From Nocardiopsis sp. JB363 (GTDB lineage: Bacteria > Actinomycetota > Actinomycetes > Streptosporangiales > Streptosporangiaceae): a stretch of 39,055 bases of DNA. The stretch lies in contig NZ_FRFF01000192.1 of assembly GCF_900143625.1 (NCBI RefSeq), positions 1 through 39,055 of the forward strand. Direction: 5' to 3'. Below, piece after piece: positions 15,502 to 23,887 of the stretch; position 1 is the stretch's first letter, and every line of letters starts with the position of its first letter. The notes below the pieces were generated by a model. The model was given only the letters and a program-made list of their open reading frames with translations, did no database searches and was not told where the DNA came from. Position numbers and translations under genes: made by a program.

Positions 15502-16131
15502 ATGACCACGGACCATCTGCCCGACACGACCGCACCGGCCGCCCCCCGAGGCCGGCCCCGCGACGCCGGCCGGGACCGCGCGCTGATGGACGCCACCCTC
15601 GCCGAACTCACCCTCAACGGCTACAGCGGCCTGACCACCGCCGCCGTCGCACGACGCGCCGGTGTCTCCACCGCCACCCTCTACCGCCGCTGGCGTTCCA
15701 AACAGGACCTGGTCGTGGGAGCCGCCCAAGCCTGGGCCGAGAACCTGGGACCCGACCGCGACACCGGCGCCCTGCCCGGCGACATGGGCGCCCTCCTGCA
15801 CGACAAGGCCGCCGCCCTCCAGGGATCCTCCGGACTCCTCCTGCGCGCCGTCCTGGGCGAGGCCGCCCACAACCGGGCGCTGGCCGACGTCCTGTTCGAC
15901 GCCTTCGTCCTGCCCTTGCAGGATCGGGTCTTGGCCCTGCTGGAGCGCGCCGTACACCGCGAGGAGATCCCCCCGGTCGATGACCCGCTCGTGGTCGCCG
16001 AGATGGTCATCGGGCCGATGGTCAGCCACACCTTCCTCCTGCCGGCCGACCAGGGCCACGACCCCGGCGGCGACATCGCCGACCGCCTCCTGCCCTACCT
16101 CCTGCGCGCCCTGGGCCATCGCCCCGCCTGA
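15502..16131 (+). CDS. TetR-family transcriptional repressor
   Basis: A 209-residue regulator. The TetR helix-turn-helix lies at about residues 25-72 (LMDATLAELTLNGYSGLTTAAVARRAGVSTATLYRRWRSKQDLVVGAA). The all-helical C-terminal ligand-binding domain follows at 80-205. The GRPRDAGRDRA start is typical of TetR proteins with a C-terminal TetR_C_11-like domain. The divergent ALDH3 gene is the most probable target. Confidence 0.92.
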   Translation: MTTDHLPDTTAPAAPRGRPRDAGRDRALMDATLAELTLNGYSGLTTAAVARRAGVSTATLYRRWRSKQDLVVGAAQAWAENLGPDRDTGALPGDMGALLHDKAAALQGSSGLLLRAVLGEAAHNRALADVLFDAFVLPLQDRVLALLERAVHREEIPPVDDPLVVAEMVIGPMVSHTFLLPADQGHDPGGDIADRLLPYLLRALGHRPA

Positions 16132-16158
16132 GCCGAAGGCTCCACGGATCGTCACCAC

Positions 16159-16205
16159 CACGGTGCACACCGACGCCATGCGCCGGCGCACCGTGGCCCG
16201 GAAGA
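16159..16205. terminator. Candidate hairpin between tetR and DUF6653 genes
   Basis: CACGGTGC pairs with GCACCGTG around a long 31-nt loop. There is no T-run. It lies in a convergent gap where a bidirectional terminator would be expected; the call is weak. Confidence 0.3.
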
Positions 16206-16257
16206 CGGGCGTGCAGACGCCCCGGGCGCCGTCCGATCCTGGTGATGGGCTCCTCCG

Positions 16258-16713
16258 CTACCCCGCGAGGTCGCCCCGTTCCAGGGCACGGTCGTGGTAG
16301 CAGGCCATCTGCTCCCAGTACACGAGTGTGAGCGCCATCTGCGCCGCGCAGGCCGCCCCGGTGGGCAGCGGGCGACGGTACCAGGCCCCGACCAACGCGA
16401 CCACGGCGGCGACCGTCGCCCCGGCGTTGACCGCCAGGGCCGCGTCCCGGGGACGGTCGAGCATCCACCGCTCCTCACCGAGCATCGCCCGTGTCGACCA
16501 CGCCCCGTCATGGACGGGACGAGGAAAGATCACCGGGTTGAGCACGAACCAAACGGCCACGGCCGCGGCCTGGCCTCGACTTCGTGTCCACACCGGAAGC
16601 AGGACCAGCGGGATGGTGGCCCACCGACTCCAAGCGCTCCACGGGTTGGAGTGACGGGCGAACACCGCCCGCCTGATCCGAGCGAACCCACCGCCCGGGT
16701 GCCTCTTGGTCAT
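16258..16713 (-). CDS. DUF6653-like small membrane protein
   Basis: A 151-residue protein with a basic N-terminus, the segment FARHSNPWSAWSRWATIPLVLLPVW, and three or four hydrophobic segments (about 30-45, 50-62, 95-112 and 118-130). The HSNPWSAWSR start and ERWMLDRPRD in the middle match my recollection of the DUF6653 family, whose function is unknown. It lies 54 nt downstream of the metal ATPase on the same strand, so it may be the third gene of that operon. Confidence 0.65.
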   Translation of the reverse strand: MTKRHPGGGFARIRRAVFARHSNPWSAWSRWATIPLVLLPVWTRSRGQAAAVAVWFVLNPVIFPRPVHDGAWSTRAMLGEERWMLDRPRDAALAVNAGATVAAVVALVGAWYRRPLPTGAACAAQMALTLVYWEQMACYHDRALERGDLAG

Positions 16714-16767
16714 GCGCGCTCCGTTCCGACTCGCGAACTCGGACCCTATCCCTCGGGCAGAAGCGGT

Positions 16768-18738
16768 TCAACGTTCGAAAGCGGCGGCCATGCCAGGGCT
16801 CCCGGACACGACCGGAACCCGGACCTGGCGAAGGCCACCTCGTCCGGCCCGCACCCCGTTGGCCACCACGACCACCTCGGCCAACTCGTGCACCAGCACC
16901 ACCGCCGCCAACCCCAACACGCCCCACAGCGCCAGAGGCATCAAGCCCACGATGATGGCCAGGGACAGCCCCACGCTCTGCCACATGATCACCCGCGCCC
17001 GACGCGCGTGCGCCAACGCCTGCGGCAGGTGCCGCAGGTCCTCGCCCATCAACGCCACGTCCGCGGTCTCCACGGCGACGTCGGCGCCCATCGCCCCCAT
17101 CGCCACGCCCACCTCAGCGCGGGCCAGTGCCGGGGCGTCGTTGACCCCGTCCCCCACCATCGCCACCGGTCCCGGAAGTTCGGCCACCACCCGCGCCTTG
17201 TCCCGCGGACGCAGGTCGGCGTGCACCACCTCGATCCCCGCCTCGGTCGCCAAGGCCCGGGCCGTCACCCGATGGTCTCCCGTCAGCACCGCGACCTCAT
17301 AACCCGCCTCCCGCAGCGCCGAGACCACCTCCCCGGCCTCGGGACGCAACTCGTCACGGACCGCCACCGCTCCCAGCACGTCCCCGTCCTCCTCCACCAG
17401 CACCACGGTCGCACCGCACTCGCGCAACCGTCCCACCTGCGGCGCCAACGCGCCCGCCTCGATCCAACCGGGCCGACCCAACCGGAGCGCGCCCCCGTTC
17501 CATCGGCCGGTGAGTCCGGCACCGGGTACGGCCACCACGTCCCAGGCCGGGGCCGGGTCACGAACCTCGGCGAGGATCGCCGCGGCCAGCGGGTGTTCGC
17601 TGCGTGCCTCCAATGCCGCGGCCGCCGCCAACACCTCCGCCGCTCCACGCCCCTCGATCGCGACGACCTCGACGATCGAGGGCCGGTTTCGAGTCAGCGT
17701 CCCGGTCTTGTCCAAGGCCACGGTCCGGACCCGGCCCAACGCCTCCAAGGCGGCGCCGCCCTTGATGAGGACCCCGCGTCGGGTGGCCGCGCCCACCGCC
17801 GAGACCACCGTCACCGGAACCGATATCGCCAGCGCGCACGGCGAGGCGGCCACCAGCACCACCAAGGCGCGTTCGAACCACACGGCCGGGTCGCCCCACA
17901 GCGCTCCGAGGCCGGCGATGAGCACGGCCGCGATCATGACCCCCGGCACCAGAGGACGGGCGACCCGATCGGCCAGGCGCTGCCCCGCACCCTTTCGGGC
18001 CTGCTCGGTCTCCACGATCCGCACCAGTCGCGCCAGGGAGTTGTCCTGAGCCGTGGCCGTGACGGTGACCTCCAAGGCGCCGGTGCCGTTGACCGTCCCG
18101 GCGAACACCTCGCCACCCGGTCCGACCTCCACCGGGATGGATTCGCCGGTCACGGTGGAGGTGTCCAGGGTGCTGTGGCCCGCGACGACCCGACCATCGG
18201 TGGCCAGGCGTTCGCCCGGCCGGACCAAGAGGGAGTCGCCCAGGCGCAGGTCGGCAGGGTCCACTTCCCGTTCACGTCCCTGGCGCACCACGGTGGCACG
18301 GGCGGGTACCAGTTTCAGCAGGGAACGCAGTCCCTGGCGGGTGCGGGCGACCGAATACTCCTCCAGCCCTTCCGCCACGGTGTAGAGGAAGGCCAGCAGG
18401 GCCGCTTCCCCGACCTCTCCGAGCAGGACCGCGCCCACGGCGGCGATGGTCATCAGGGTGCCCACACCGATCCGCTCCCGAAAGGGGCCGGGGGTCACCA
18501 GTCGGCGCAGCGTGGCCGGCACGAAGGTCCATCCGGCCACCGCCAGCGCCACCACCTGGAGCGTCACCACGGCCCAGAGCGGGCCGTCGAACCAGGACAG
18601 GGCGTACCCGGCGGCCAAGGGCAGGGCCGCCGCCATCGCGAACCGGATCTCGCTCGTGCCCCACAGGGTCGTGGGCGCGCCTTGATCGGCGACCTCGGCC
18701 CCGCGAGATGGTTCGGCGGCGCAGCAGGCGTCACTCAT
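16768..18738 (-). CDS. Heavy-metal-translocating P1B-type ATPase, CtpG-like
   Basis: A 656-residue metal pump. Visible are the TGES actuator loop (197-200), the membrane metal motif SPCAL (299-303), the phosphorylation site DKTGTLT (343-349) and GDGVNDAPAL in the hinge. No HMA domain precedes the membrane part; only C5-C6 near the N-terminus could bind metal. The last helix has HELAEVVVVANGVRAG (H617, E618) in place of the Asp of CadA/ZntA pumps, which together with SPC suggests a P1B subgroup other than classical Zn/Cd. Overlap with a CmtR-like gene argues for cadmium or lead, as with mycobacterial ctpG. The ATG at 18738 is preferred (GGGGAG about 8 nt upstream); GTG at 18747 is possible. 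Confidence 0.88.
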   Translation of the reverse strand: MSDACCAAEPSRGAEVADQGAPTTLWGTSEIRFAMAAALPLAAGYALSWFDGPLWAVVTLQVVALAVAGWTFVPATLRRLVTPGPFRERIGVGTLMTIAAVGAVLLGEVGEAALLAFLYTVAEGLEEYSVARTRQGLRSLLKLVPARATVVRQGREREVDPADLRLGDSLLVRPGERLATDGRVVAGHSTLDTSTVTGESIPVEVGPGGEVFAGTVNGTGALEVTVTATAQDNSLARLVRIVETEQARKGAGQRLADRVARPLVPGVMIAAVLIAGLGALWGDPAVWFERALVVLVAASPCALAISVPVTVVSAVGAATRRGVLIKGGAALEALGRVRTVALDKTGTLTRNRPSIVEVVAIEGRGAAEVLAAAAALEARSEHPLAAAILAEVRDPAPAWDVVAVPGAGLTGRWNGGALRLGRPGWIEAGALAPQVGRLRECGATVVLVEEDGDVLGAVAVRDELRPEAGEVVSALREAGYEVAVLTGDHRVTARALATEAGIEVVHADLRPRDKARVVAELPGPVAMVGDGVNDAPALARAEVGVAMGAMGADVAVETADVALMGEDLRHLPQALAHARRARVIMWQSVGLSLAIIVGLMPLALWGVLGLAAVVLVHELAEVVVVANGVRAGRGGLRQVRVPVVSGSPGMAAAFER

Positions 18739-19093
18739 CGGTCTCACTCCCCGAATCGGTGCCGTACGTGGGGCACAGGGCCACGGCGTTACCGGTGGCC
18801 TCCAGCAGGTGTTCGGCGGCCGAGAGCACGGCGAGGAGTTCGGGTCGGGTCAAGGAGTAGAACACCTGGCGTCCCTCCGGGCGCCCCTCGACCAGGGCAC
18901 AGTCACGCAGGCAGGACACGTGCTTGGAGATGGTGGACTGGGCCAGACCGAGCTGGTCGACCAGGTCCGCGACCCGGGCCTCCCCCTCGGCCAGACGACG
19001 CACGATCGCCAGTCGAGTGCCGTCGGAGAGACTGTGGAAGAGCGCTTCCGCGGCGCCGGTGGAGGGGGAACAACCCGCCTGATTGATCGTCAT
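18731..19093 (-). CDS. cmtR: ArsR/SmtB-family metal sensor, CmtR-like
   Basis: A 120-residue winged-helix repressor with ARVADLVDQLGLAQSTISKHVSCLRDCALVEGRPEGRQVFYSL. Two cysteines inside the recognition helix, C61 and C65 (VSCLRDC), and a third near the C-terminus, C107 (ALCPTY), reproduce the three Cd/Pb ligands of Mycobacterium tuberculosis CmtR (C57, C61, C102). This ligand layout differs from CadC and SmtB and is the main support for the name. The gene overlaps the ATPase start by 8 nt, so sensor and pump are co-transcribed, with metal binding relieving repression. Confidence 0.88.
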   Translation of the reverse strand: MTINQAGCSPSTGAAEALFHSLSDGTRLAIVRRLAEGEARVADLVDQLGLAQSTISKHVSCLRDCALVEGRPEGRQVFYSLTRPELLAVLSAAEHLLEATGNAVALCPTYGTDSGSETDE

Positions 19094-19124
19094 TCGGCGA
19101 TCATATCGTCAAGGGGCGATCAAT
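19082..19124 (-). promoter_or_regulatory. cmtR promoter with nested dyads
   Basis: On the minus strand TATGAT ends 6 nt before the ATG at 19093, placing transcription at the start codon. The region holds the inverted repeat ATTGATCG (19082-19089) / CGATCAAT (19117-19124) and, between the arms, the dyad CGAT-CAT-ATCG (19098-19108) over the -10. These are candidate CmtR sites. Confidence 0.55.
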
Positions 19125-19351
19125 AGGAAGCGGGGGAACGCTCTCGTTCGGCGACCCCGCACCGGTTGGACCTCTCGTCCCCGAACCCATCCCACCCGGC
19201 ACCGGGACGGACCCGGCTCGCCGTCATCTCCCCTCTCCCGATGGAAACGGTCGAACGCGTCTTGGGTCACCTGCCGGCCCAGACCCGGAACCTCGGACCG
19301 GCCGAACCATGACCATCGGTGCAGCGGAGAACCTTCTGGCGTGCTCGCGGA

Positions 19352-20245
19352 TCATCGACCGTTGGCTCGAAGGATCGCCACCGCGGAGACGGTCGTGTAC
19401 CCGCGCCACTCCAGGGCCGCGGCCTCGGAATGACTCGAAAAATCGACGGCCCAACCCCCGTCGGGGCGCTGCCCCCGCTCCAACCGATCCAGGTCACGGG
19501 TGACGGCGGTGGCCTTGACGACATCGCGCATCGAGTGTTCGGGCAAGGGCGCCAGGTCCAGCAGATGGAGCGTTTCACCTTCGGCACCTCCCTCGACCGG
19601 AAGCGCCCCATCGGCGGGAACGAACCGTCCCAGACGCACCAGCTGCTCACGCGCCTGGGGATGGGTGTGCGCGGCGACGTCGAGGAACCCCAGCGCGAAC
19701 AACAGGACATAGGCGAACGGGGCCTCCTCGATTCGGTCGATCGCTTCCAGGCAGTACTTCGTCGCCCGCGCGGTCCAGGGATGCGTACTCGCCTCGGCGT
19801 CGAATCGCCCCACGCGGTGGGCCTGGGCCGCGACCGCCGCGGTGATCTGCAACGACGACACCCGAGGGTCGGCCTCGACCCAGAAGGGCGCGCACGCGGT
19901 CGGATCGGCGACGGGCAACGCGAAGGGCAGGCCGCCGTCGGGCAGGGTCACCGAGTCCAACCAGTCGAGCAGCCCCAGGGTCGCGGGCGTGGTGGTGGGG
20001 CCGGCTTCGGCGATGACCTCCAGCGCGTGCAGGGCTCCGGCCGGTTGGCTCTCGGGTGCACGCAGGTCCGGCTCGATCCCCCAGCCGTAGCCGCCGTCGT
20101 CGTTGCGGTAGCCCTCCAGCGCGGCGAGGACGGCCCGCCGGTCGCGGGCGGTGGCCTCGCCGGTGAGCAGGGCGAAGCGGCGTCGATCCAGTACACGTGC
20201 GTGGGCCGTCATGAACGAGGTCGCCTGGTCGATGTCGATGCTCAT
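19352..20245 (-). CDS. Prenyltransferase/terpenoid-cyclase-like alpha-toroid protein
   Basis: A 297-residue soluble protein built of helical repeats bearing the QW/alpha-alpha-toroid signature: RNDDGGYGWGIEPDL (about 47-61), LPDGGLPFALP (about 100-110) and GQRPDGGWAVDFSS (about 263-276). Proteins of this kind are often labelled prenyltransferase, but the zinc ligands of protein prenyltransferases and the DxDD of squalene-hopene cyclases are not visible, so catalysis is unproven. The ATG at 20245 lacks a clear Shine-Dalgarno. It follows the AraC gene by 53 nt on the same strand, suggesting joint expression. Confidence 0.7.
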   Translation of the reverse strand: MSIDIDQATSFMTAHARVLDRRRFALLTGEATARDRRAVLAALEGYRNDDGGYGWGIEPDLRAPESQPAGALHALEVIAEAGPTTTPATLGLLDWLDSVTLPDGGLPFALPVADPTACAPFWVEADPRVSSLQITAAVAAQAHRVGRFDAEASTHPWTARATKYCLEAIDRIEEAPFAYVLLFALGFLDVAAHTHPQAREQLVRLGRFVPADGALPVEGGAEGETLHLLDLAPLPEHSMRDVVKATAVTRDLDRLERGQRPDGGWAVDFSSHSEAAALEWRGYTTVSAVAILRANGR

Positions 20246-20298
20246 GTCGTCGACGGTGTCACGCGCGAGGCCGACCGTCTTGGAGGAATCGGCCGGCC

Positions 20299-20982
20299 TC
20301 AGCCCAGGAGATCTCCGGGGGTCGTTCCGGCCAGACGTCGCACGTCGCGGTTGAGGTGGGACTGGTCGGCGTAGCCGGCCGCGGTCGACGCCTGGGCCAG
20401 CGTCGTACCGGAGCGCGCCAGGTGGAGCGCGTGCTGGAAACGGTGGATGGTGATCAGGGTCTTGGGCCCGTACCCGAAGACACGGTCGCCCAGGCGGCGC
20501 AGGGTGCGTTCGGACACCTCGTGCCGATGTGCGAGGTCGGGGACGTCGAGTCCGGCCCGGGCGAAGCGGTCCAGCGACGTCGCCAGGCCCAGAACGGTCG
20601 GATCGGGTTCGGCCCGCCGCCATAGCTCCACGTAGAGGTCCTCCAGTGCCGCGGCCGGATTTGGGTAAGCGCCTTCCATGATTCGGGGTGGGATCGTGGT
20701 CAGTTCGTCCAGGTCCAAGCGTCGGTCGGTCATCTCACGGGCGGGAATGCCCAACAGCGAATACGCCACGCCGGGAGCCAGTCTCAGCCCCCAGGTCAGC
20801 GCACCGTCCTCGCCCGCAGAGACCATGGCGGTGGTGTCCGCGCCGGCGAACCGAAAGCGGCCGTCGGACCACATCAGGTCCATGACGGCATCGGGCAGGA
20901 TGCGCACGTCACCCGGGCCGGTCCGGACCCGCCACAGCGTCGCCCCCGTGCGGGGACCGCGCCATGCCCGGTAGTCGCCCAT
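20299..20982 (-). CDS. AraC-family transcriptional regulator
   Basis: A 227-residue regulator. The N-terminal ligand domain (about 1-140) contains DVRILPDAVMDLMWSDGRFRFAG. The C-terminal AraC/XylS double HTH (about 155-225) contains VPDLAHRHEVSERTLRRLGDRVFGYGPKTLITIHRFQHALHLARSGTTLAQASTAAGYADQSHLNRDVRRLAGTTPGDLL. GYADQSHLNRD is the family signature of the second HTH. The ATG at 20982 has GGAGG 8 nt upstream. Likely target: itself and the downstream toroid gene. Confidence 0.88.
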   Translation of the reverse strand: MGDYRAWRGPRTGATLWRVRTGPGDVRILPDAVMDLMWSDGRFRFAGADTTAMVSAGEDGALTWGLRLAPGVAYSLLGIPAREMTDRRLDLDELTTIPPRIMEGAYPNPAAALEDLYVELWRRAEPDPTVLGLATSLDRFARAGLDVPDLAHRHEVSERTLRRLGDRVFGYGPKTLITIHRFQHALHLARSGTTLAQASTAAGYADQSHLNRDVRRLAGTTPGDLLG

Positions 20983-21129
20983 CGCCGTCGCCTCCTCGTC
21001 TCGACCGTACCGCCGCCGGCCCGAAGGGGTGTTCGCGCATGTCGGCCCGGGCGCGGGCACGATCGTGGTTACCGTGGGGTTCGTCGGCCAGGGGTGCCTC
21101 GGCGGCACCGCGTCCACGAGGGGAACCCG

Positions 21130-22401
21130 ATGCGCTCACCGATCATGGACTACCTGGACGACATACTCACCCAGACCGCCCACGTTGATTCCGGAGCCCC
21201 GGCCGACTACATCCCCGAACTCGCCGCCGCCGACCCCGACCGTGTGGCGGTGGCCCTGTGCACGGTCAACGGCACCGTGTACGCGAGCGGAGACAGCGAC
21301 CATGAGTTCAGCATCCAGTCGATGTCCAAACCGTTCGCCTACGCGCTGGCCGTCGAGGACCGCGGACTGGACGACATCCTCGGCCGTGTCGGTGTGGAGC
21401 CCAGCGGTGAGGCCTTCAACGAACTCTCTTTGGACCCCGAGACCGGCAAACCGCGCAACCCGATGATCAACGCCGGGGCCATCGCCACCCACGCGCTCAT
21501 CCACGACGAACCGGCGCCGGCGGTGGACCGGCTGCTCGCGCTCTACTCCGAACTCTCCCAGCGGCCGATTCGGATCGACGAGTCGTTGGCCGCCTCCGAA
21601 CTGGCGACCGGCGACCGCAACCTCGGTCTGGCCTACCTGCTGCACGCCTCGGAACGCTTGTCCAAGGACCCGGCCGCCGCCGTGGAGGGGTACATCCGCC
21701 AGTGTTCGGCGTCGGTGACCGTGCGCGACCTGGCCCTGATGGCCTCGACCCTGGCCAACGGCGGAGTGCAGCCCAACACCGGCCGGTCACTGTTCGGCCG
21801 CCAGACCACCCGGCACCTGCTGGGCGTGATGACCACCTGCGGCATGTACGACGCGGCCGGGGACTGGCTCACCTCGGTGGGCATCCCCGCCAAGAGCGGC
21901 GTGGCCGGCGGCATCATCGGGGTGCTGCCCGGGCAGGTGGGCGTGGCGGTGTTCTCGCCCCGGCTGGACGAGCACGGCAACAGCGCCCGCGGCGTGGTGA
22001 TGATGGAGAAGCTCTCCCAAGACCTGGGCCTGCACCTGATGGAGCCGGGTCGTCCGGCGCGTTCGGCTCTGCGCGAGATCCGCAAGGAGACGGTGGAAGG
22101 GGAGCCGACCACGATCTACGTACTCCAGGGGGACATGGTACTGAGCAGCATCGAGGCGCTGGTGCACGAACTGGTCCAGAACCCGCCCTCGACCGACCTG
22201 GTCATCTTCGACATGAGCCGGGTGGACGAGGTACTGCCGGTGGCACGCCGCACGTCGGCGGCGATGGCGACCAAACTCATCGACGCCGGTCACACCCTCA
22301 TCCTGGTCGACCCCGAGGAGGCCATCCCCGGATTCCGGGACGCTCAGGGACGTGGGATGCGGCGCTGGACGAGCGCGTACCTGGCGCGTCACCTGGACTA
22401 G
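21130..22401 (+). CDS. glsA: Glutaminase with C-terminal STAS domain
   Basis: A 423-residue protein. The glutaminase domain (about 1-305) hydrolyses L-glutamine to glutamate and ammonia. It shows the serine-hydrolase motif S64-M-S-K67 (EFSIQSMSKPFAY), NPMINAGAI, and YDAAGDWLTSVGIPAKSGVAGGI. Residues 320-420 form a STAS domain (TIYVLQGDMVLSSIEALVHELV, then LVIFDMSRVDEV), a fusion seen in several actinobacterial glutaminases and possibly regulatory. The ATG at 21130 has GAGGGGA 6 nt upstream. Confidence 0.93.
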   Translation: MRSPIMDYLDDILTQTAHVDSGAPADYIPELAAADPDRVAVALCTVNGTVYASGDSDHEFSIQSMSKPFAYALAVEDRGLDDILGRVGVEPSGEAFNELSLDPETGKPRNPMINAGAIATHALIHDEPAPAVDRLLALYSELSQRPIRIDESLAASELATGDRNLGLAYLLHASERLSKDPAAAVEGYIRQCSASVTVRDLALMASTLANGGVQPNTGRSLFGRQTTRHLLGVMTTCGMYDAAGDWLTSVGIPAKSGVAGGIIGVLPGQVGVAVFSPRLDEHGNSARGVVMMEKLSQDLGLHLMEPGRPARSALREIRKETVEGEPTTIYVLQGDMVLSSIEALVHELVQNPPSTDLVIFDMSRVDEVLPVARRTSAAMATKLIDAGHTLILVDPEEAIPGFRDAQGRGMRRWTSAYLARHLD

Positions 22402-22438
22402 CCGGGCCTGGCGTCGGCGGAACCGCCGATATGCCCGG
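22402..22438 (+). terminator. Candidate terminator after glsA
   Basis: The inner stem TCGGCGG/CCGCCGA sits inside an outer CCGGGC/GCCCGG stem, starting right after the stop codon. There is no T-run. Confidence 0.45.
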
Positions 22439-22633
22439 GGTGGTGGGGCTGCGGGGTGGCGGGGTCGTCGTTCGAGGTGGTCGTTCCAGGGGTGGGCAGC
22501 ACGAAGTGGGCGAAGACCGTGGCTCCCCCATATCAATAGGACACCGGCCGAGCCCTTCCGCGCCACCTCGACCTCTCGCGCCTGTGGATAACCCGCCCCC
22601 TCCCCCGCGAGAAGCCTTGCCCTAGCGGAAGAC

Positions 22634-22662
22634 TGGACAGCCATTCGAAAACATGTTCGAAT
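22634..22662 (+). promoter_or_regulatory. SOS (LexA) box and promoter of the radical SAM gene
   Basis: TCGAAAACATGTTCGA (22645-22660) differs at one base from the actinobacterial/Gram-positive LexA pattern TCGAAC-N4-GTTCGA. TGGACA (22634-22639) and TCGAAT (22657-22662), 17 nt apart, form a plausible promoter covered by the box. Transcription would start at the ATG at 22669, so bound LexA should block it. Confidence 0.75.
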
Positions 22663-22668
22663 CAGGGC

Positions 22669-23772
22669 ATGCGCTGGGAGAACCTGCGAGAAGACAGCGA
22701 CTCAGGACAGACCGCACTGTTCGAAGCACCCACCACACCACCGGCCCGAGGCACCGGCCGGGCCGGGCTCACCACCCCCTCCCCCGCCCCCATCCAGGCG
22801 GGCGCGGACGGCGAACCGGTCGCCATCGAGGTCCGGGCCCGCTCCATCATCAACCGCGTCCCCGGCGCTGACCCCATGTTCCGGTGGACCATCAATCCGT
22901 ACCGGGGGTGCGCGCACGCCTGCGTCTACTGCTTCGCCCGACGCACCCACGAGTACCTGGACCTGGACAGCGGCCGGGACTTCGACACCCGCATCCTGGT
23001 CAAGACCAACGCCGGTGAGCTATTGCGCGCCCAACTGGCGCGTTCCTCCTGGCGGGGCGAGCACATCGCCATGGGCACCAACACCGATCCCTACCAGCGG
23101 GCCGAGGGGCACTACCGGCTGATGCCGCAGATCATCTCCGTGCTGCGCGACGCCGCCAACCCCTTCTCCATCCTCACCAAGGGCACCCTGATCCTGCGCG
23201 ACGCCGACCTGCTCGAACAGGCCGCCCGCGTCACCGAGGTGGGATTGGCGGTGTCGGTGGGTTCGGTCGACGAGGAGGTCTGGCGCACCGTGGAACCGGG
23301 CACCCCCGCGCCCCGGGCCCGCCTGGACGTGGTGCGCCGCCTGGCCGACCGGGGGTTGAAGTGTTCGGTGTTGATGGCGCCGATCCTGCCCGGGCTGACC
23401 GACTCGGTCGAGCAGATCGAACGCACCGTCGCCGCCATCGCCGAGGCCGGAACCCAGCGCCTGACCCCGGTCGTTCTGCACCTGCGCCCGGGCGCCCGCG
23501 AGTGGTACCGGGCGTGGCTGGAACGCGAGCACCCGCGTTTGGTGCCGCTGTACCGGGAGCTGTACGGCAGCGGTTCCTACGCCCGCGCCTCCTACCAGCG
23601 CATCGTCACCTCGGTGGTGCGCGAGATCGCCGCCCGCCACGGCCTGAACCACCCGGGCTCACCCCGCGACGCCGGCCGAGAGACCCCCGTCGCCGAGACC
23701 GACACCGACGGGCAACTCCCCCTCGACCTGCCCACTTCCACCGGCCGAAGCGGGGCATACTCGTCCGCGTGA
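22669..23772 (+). CDS. Rv2578c-type radical SAM protein (SplB-like group)
   Basis: A 367-residue radical SAM protein. The [4Fe-4S] motif is C81-x3-C85-x2-C88 in NPYRGCAHACVYCFAR. MGTNTDPYQRAEGHYRLM and the later VLHLRPGAREWYRAWLEREHPRLVPLYRELYG match the Rv2578c family, distantly related to spore photoproduct lyases. The reaction is not known to me; a DNA-damage role is suggested by the LexA box just upstream. Its stop overlaps the GTG of a truncated methyltransferase reading frame (GTGA at 23769-23772). Confidence 0.88.
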   Translation: MRWENLREDSDSGQTALFEAPTTPPARGTGRAGLTTPSPAPIQAGADGEPVAIEVRARSIINRVPGADPMFRWTINPYRGCAHACVYCFARRTHEYLDLDSGRDFDTRILVKTNAGELLRAQLARSSWRGEHIAMGTNTDPYQRAEGHYRLMPQIISVLRDAANPFSILTKGTLILRDADLLEQAARVTEVGLAVSVGSVDEEVWRTVEPGTPAPRARLDVVRRLADRGLKCSVLMAPILPGLTDSVEQIERTVAAIAEAGTQRLTPVVLHLRPGAREWYRAWLEREHPRLVPLYRELYGSGSYARASYQRIVTSVVREIAARHGLNHPGSPRDAGRETPVAETDTDGQLPLDLPTSTGRSGAYSSA

Positions 23773-23864
23773 GCGAGTGGAACACCAACCTGCGCTACGA
23801 CCGGACCCTGGACGCCCTCGTGCCCGACTCGGCGCGGAATGACCGAGGGTGCGGTCGGGTCTGA
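23769..23864 (+). pseudogene. Truncated N-terminus of a SAM methyltransferase gene
   Basis: Only 31 codons remain. The start, WNTNLRYDRTLDALVPDSAR, is the usual N-terminus of an actinobacterial class I methyltransferase, whose next residues would be the V-L-D-V-G-C-G SAM-binding motif. Here they read NDRGCGRV and then stop, so the frame decays exactly where the essential motif should be. It was coupled to the radical SAM gene by a GTGA overlap, implying a once-functional operon. The APH-type gene converges on it 23 nt later, which suggests that an insertion or deletion removed the rest. Confidence 0.65.
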
Positions 23865-23887
23865 ATCCGCCACCGTGCAAGAGCCGG

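Noticed and set aside
16294..19086. Long plus-strand open frame opposite the ATPase, cmtR and DUF6653 genes
   Set aside because: The minus-strand genes have complete catalytic motifs; the plus-strand translation is His/Arg/Gln/Gly-rich and motif-free, typical of GC-rich shadow frames.
22583..22591. TGTGGATAA, a perfect DnaA-box match
   Set aside because: It is a single copy in a short intergenic gap with no further boxes, no AT-rich unwinding element and no dnaA/dnaN nearby, so it is not evidence for an origin.
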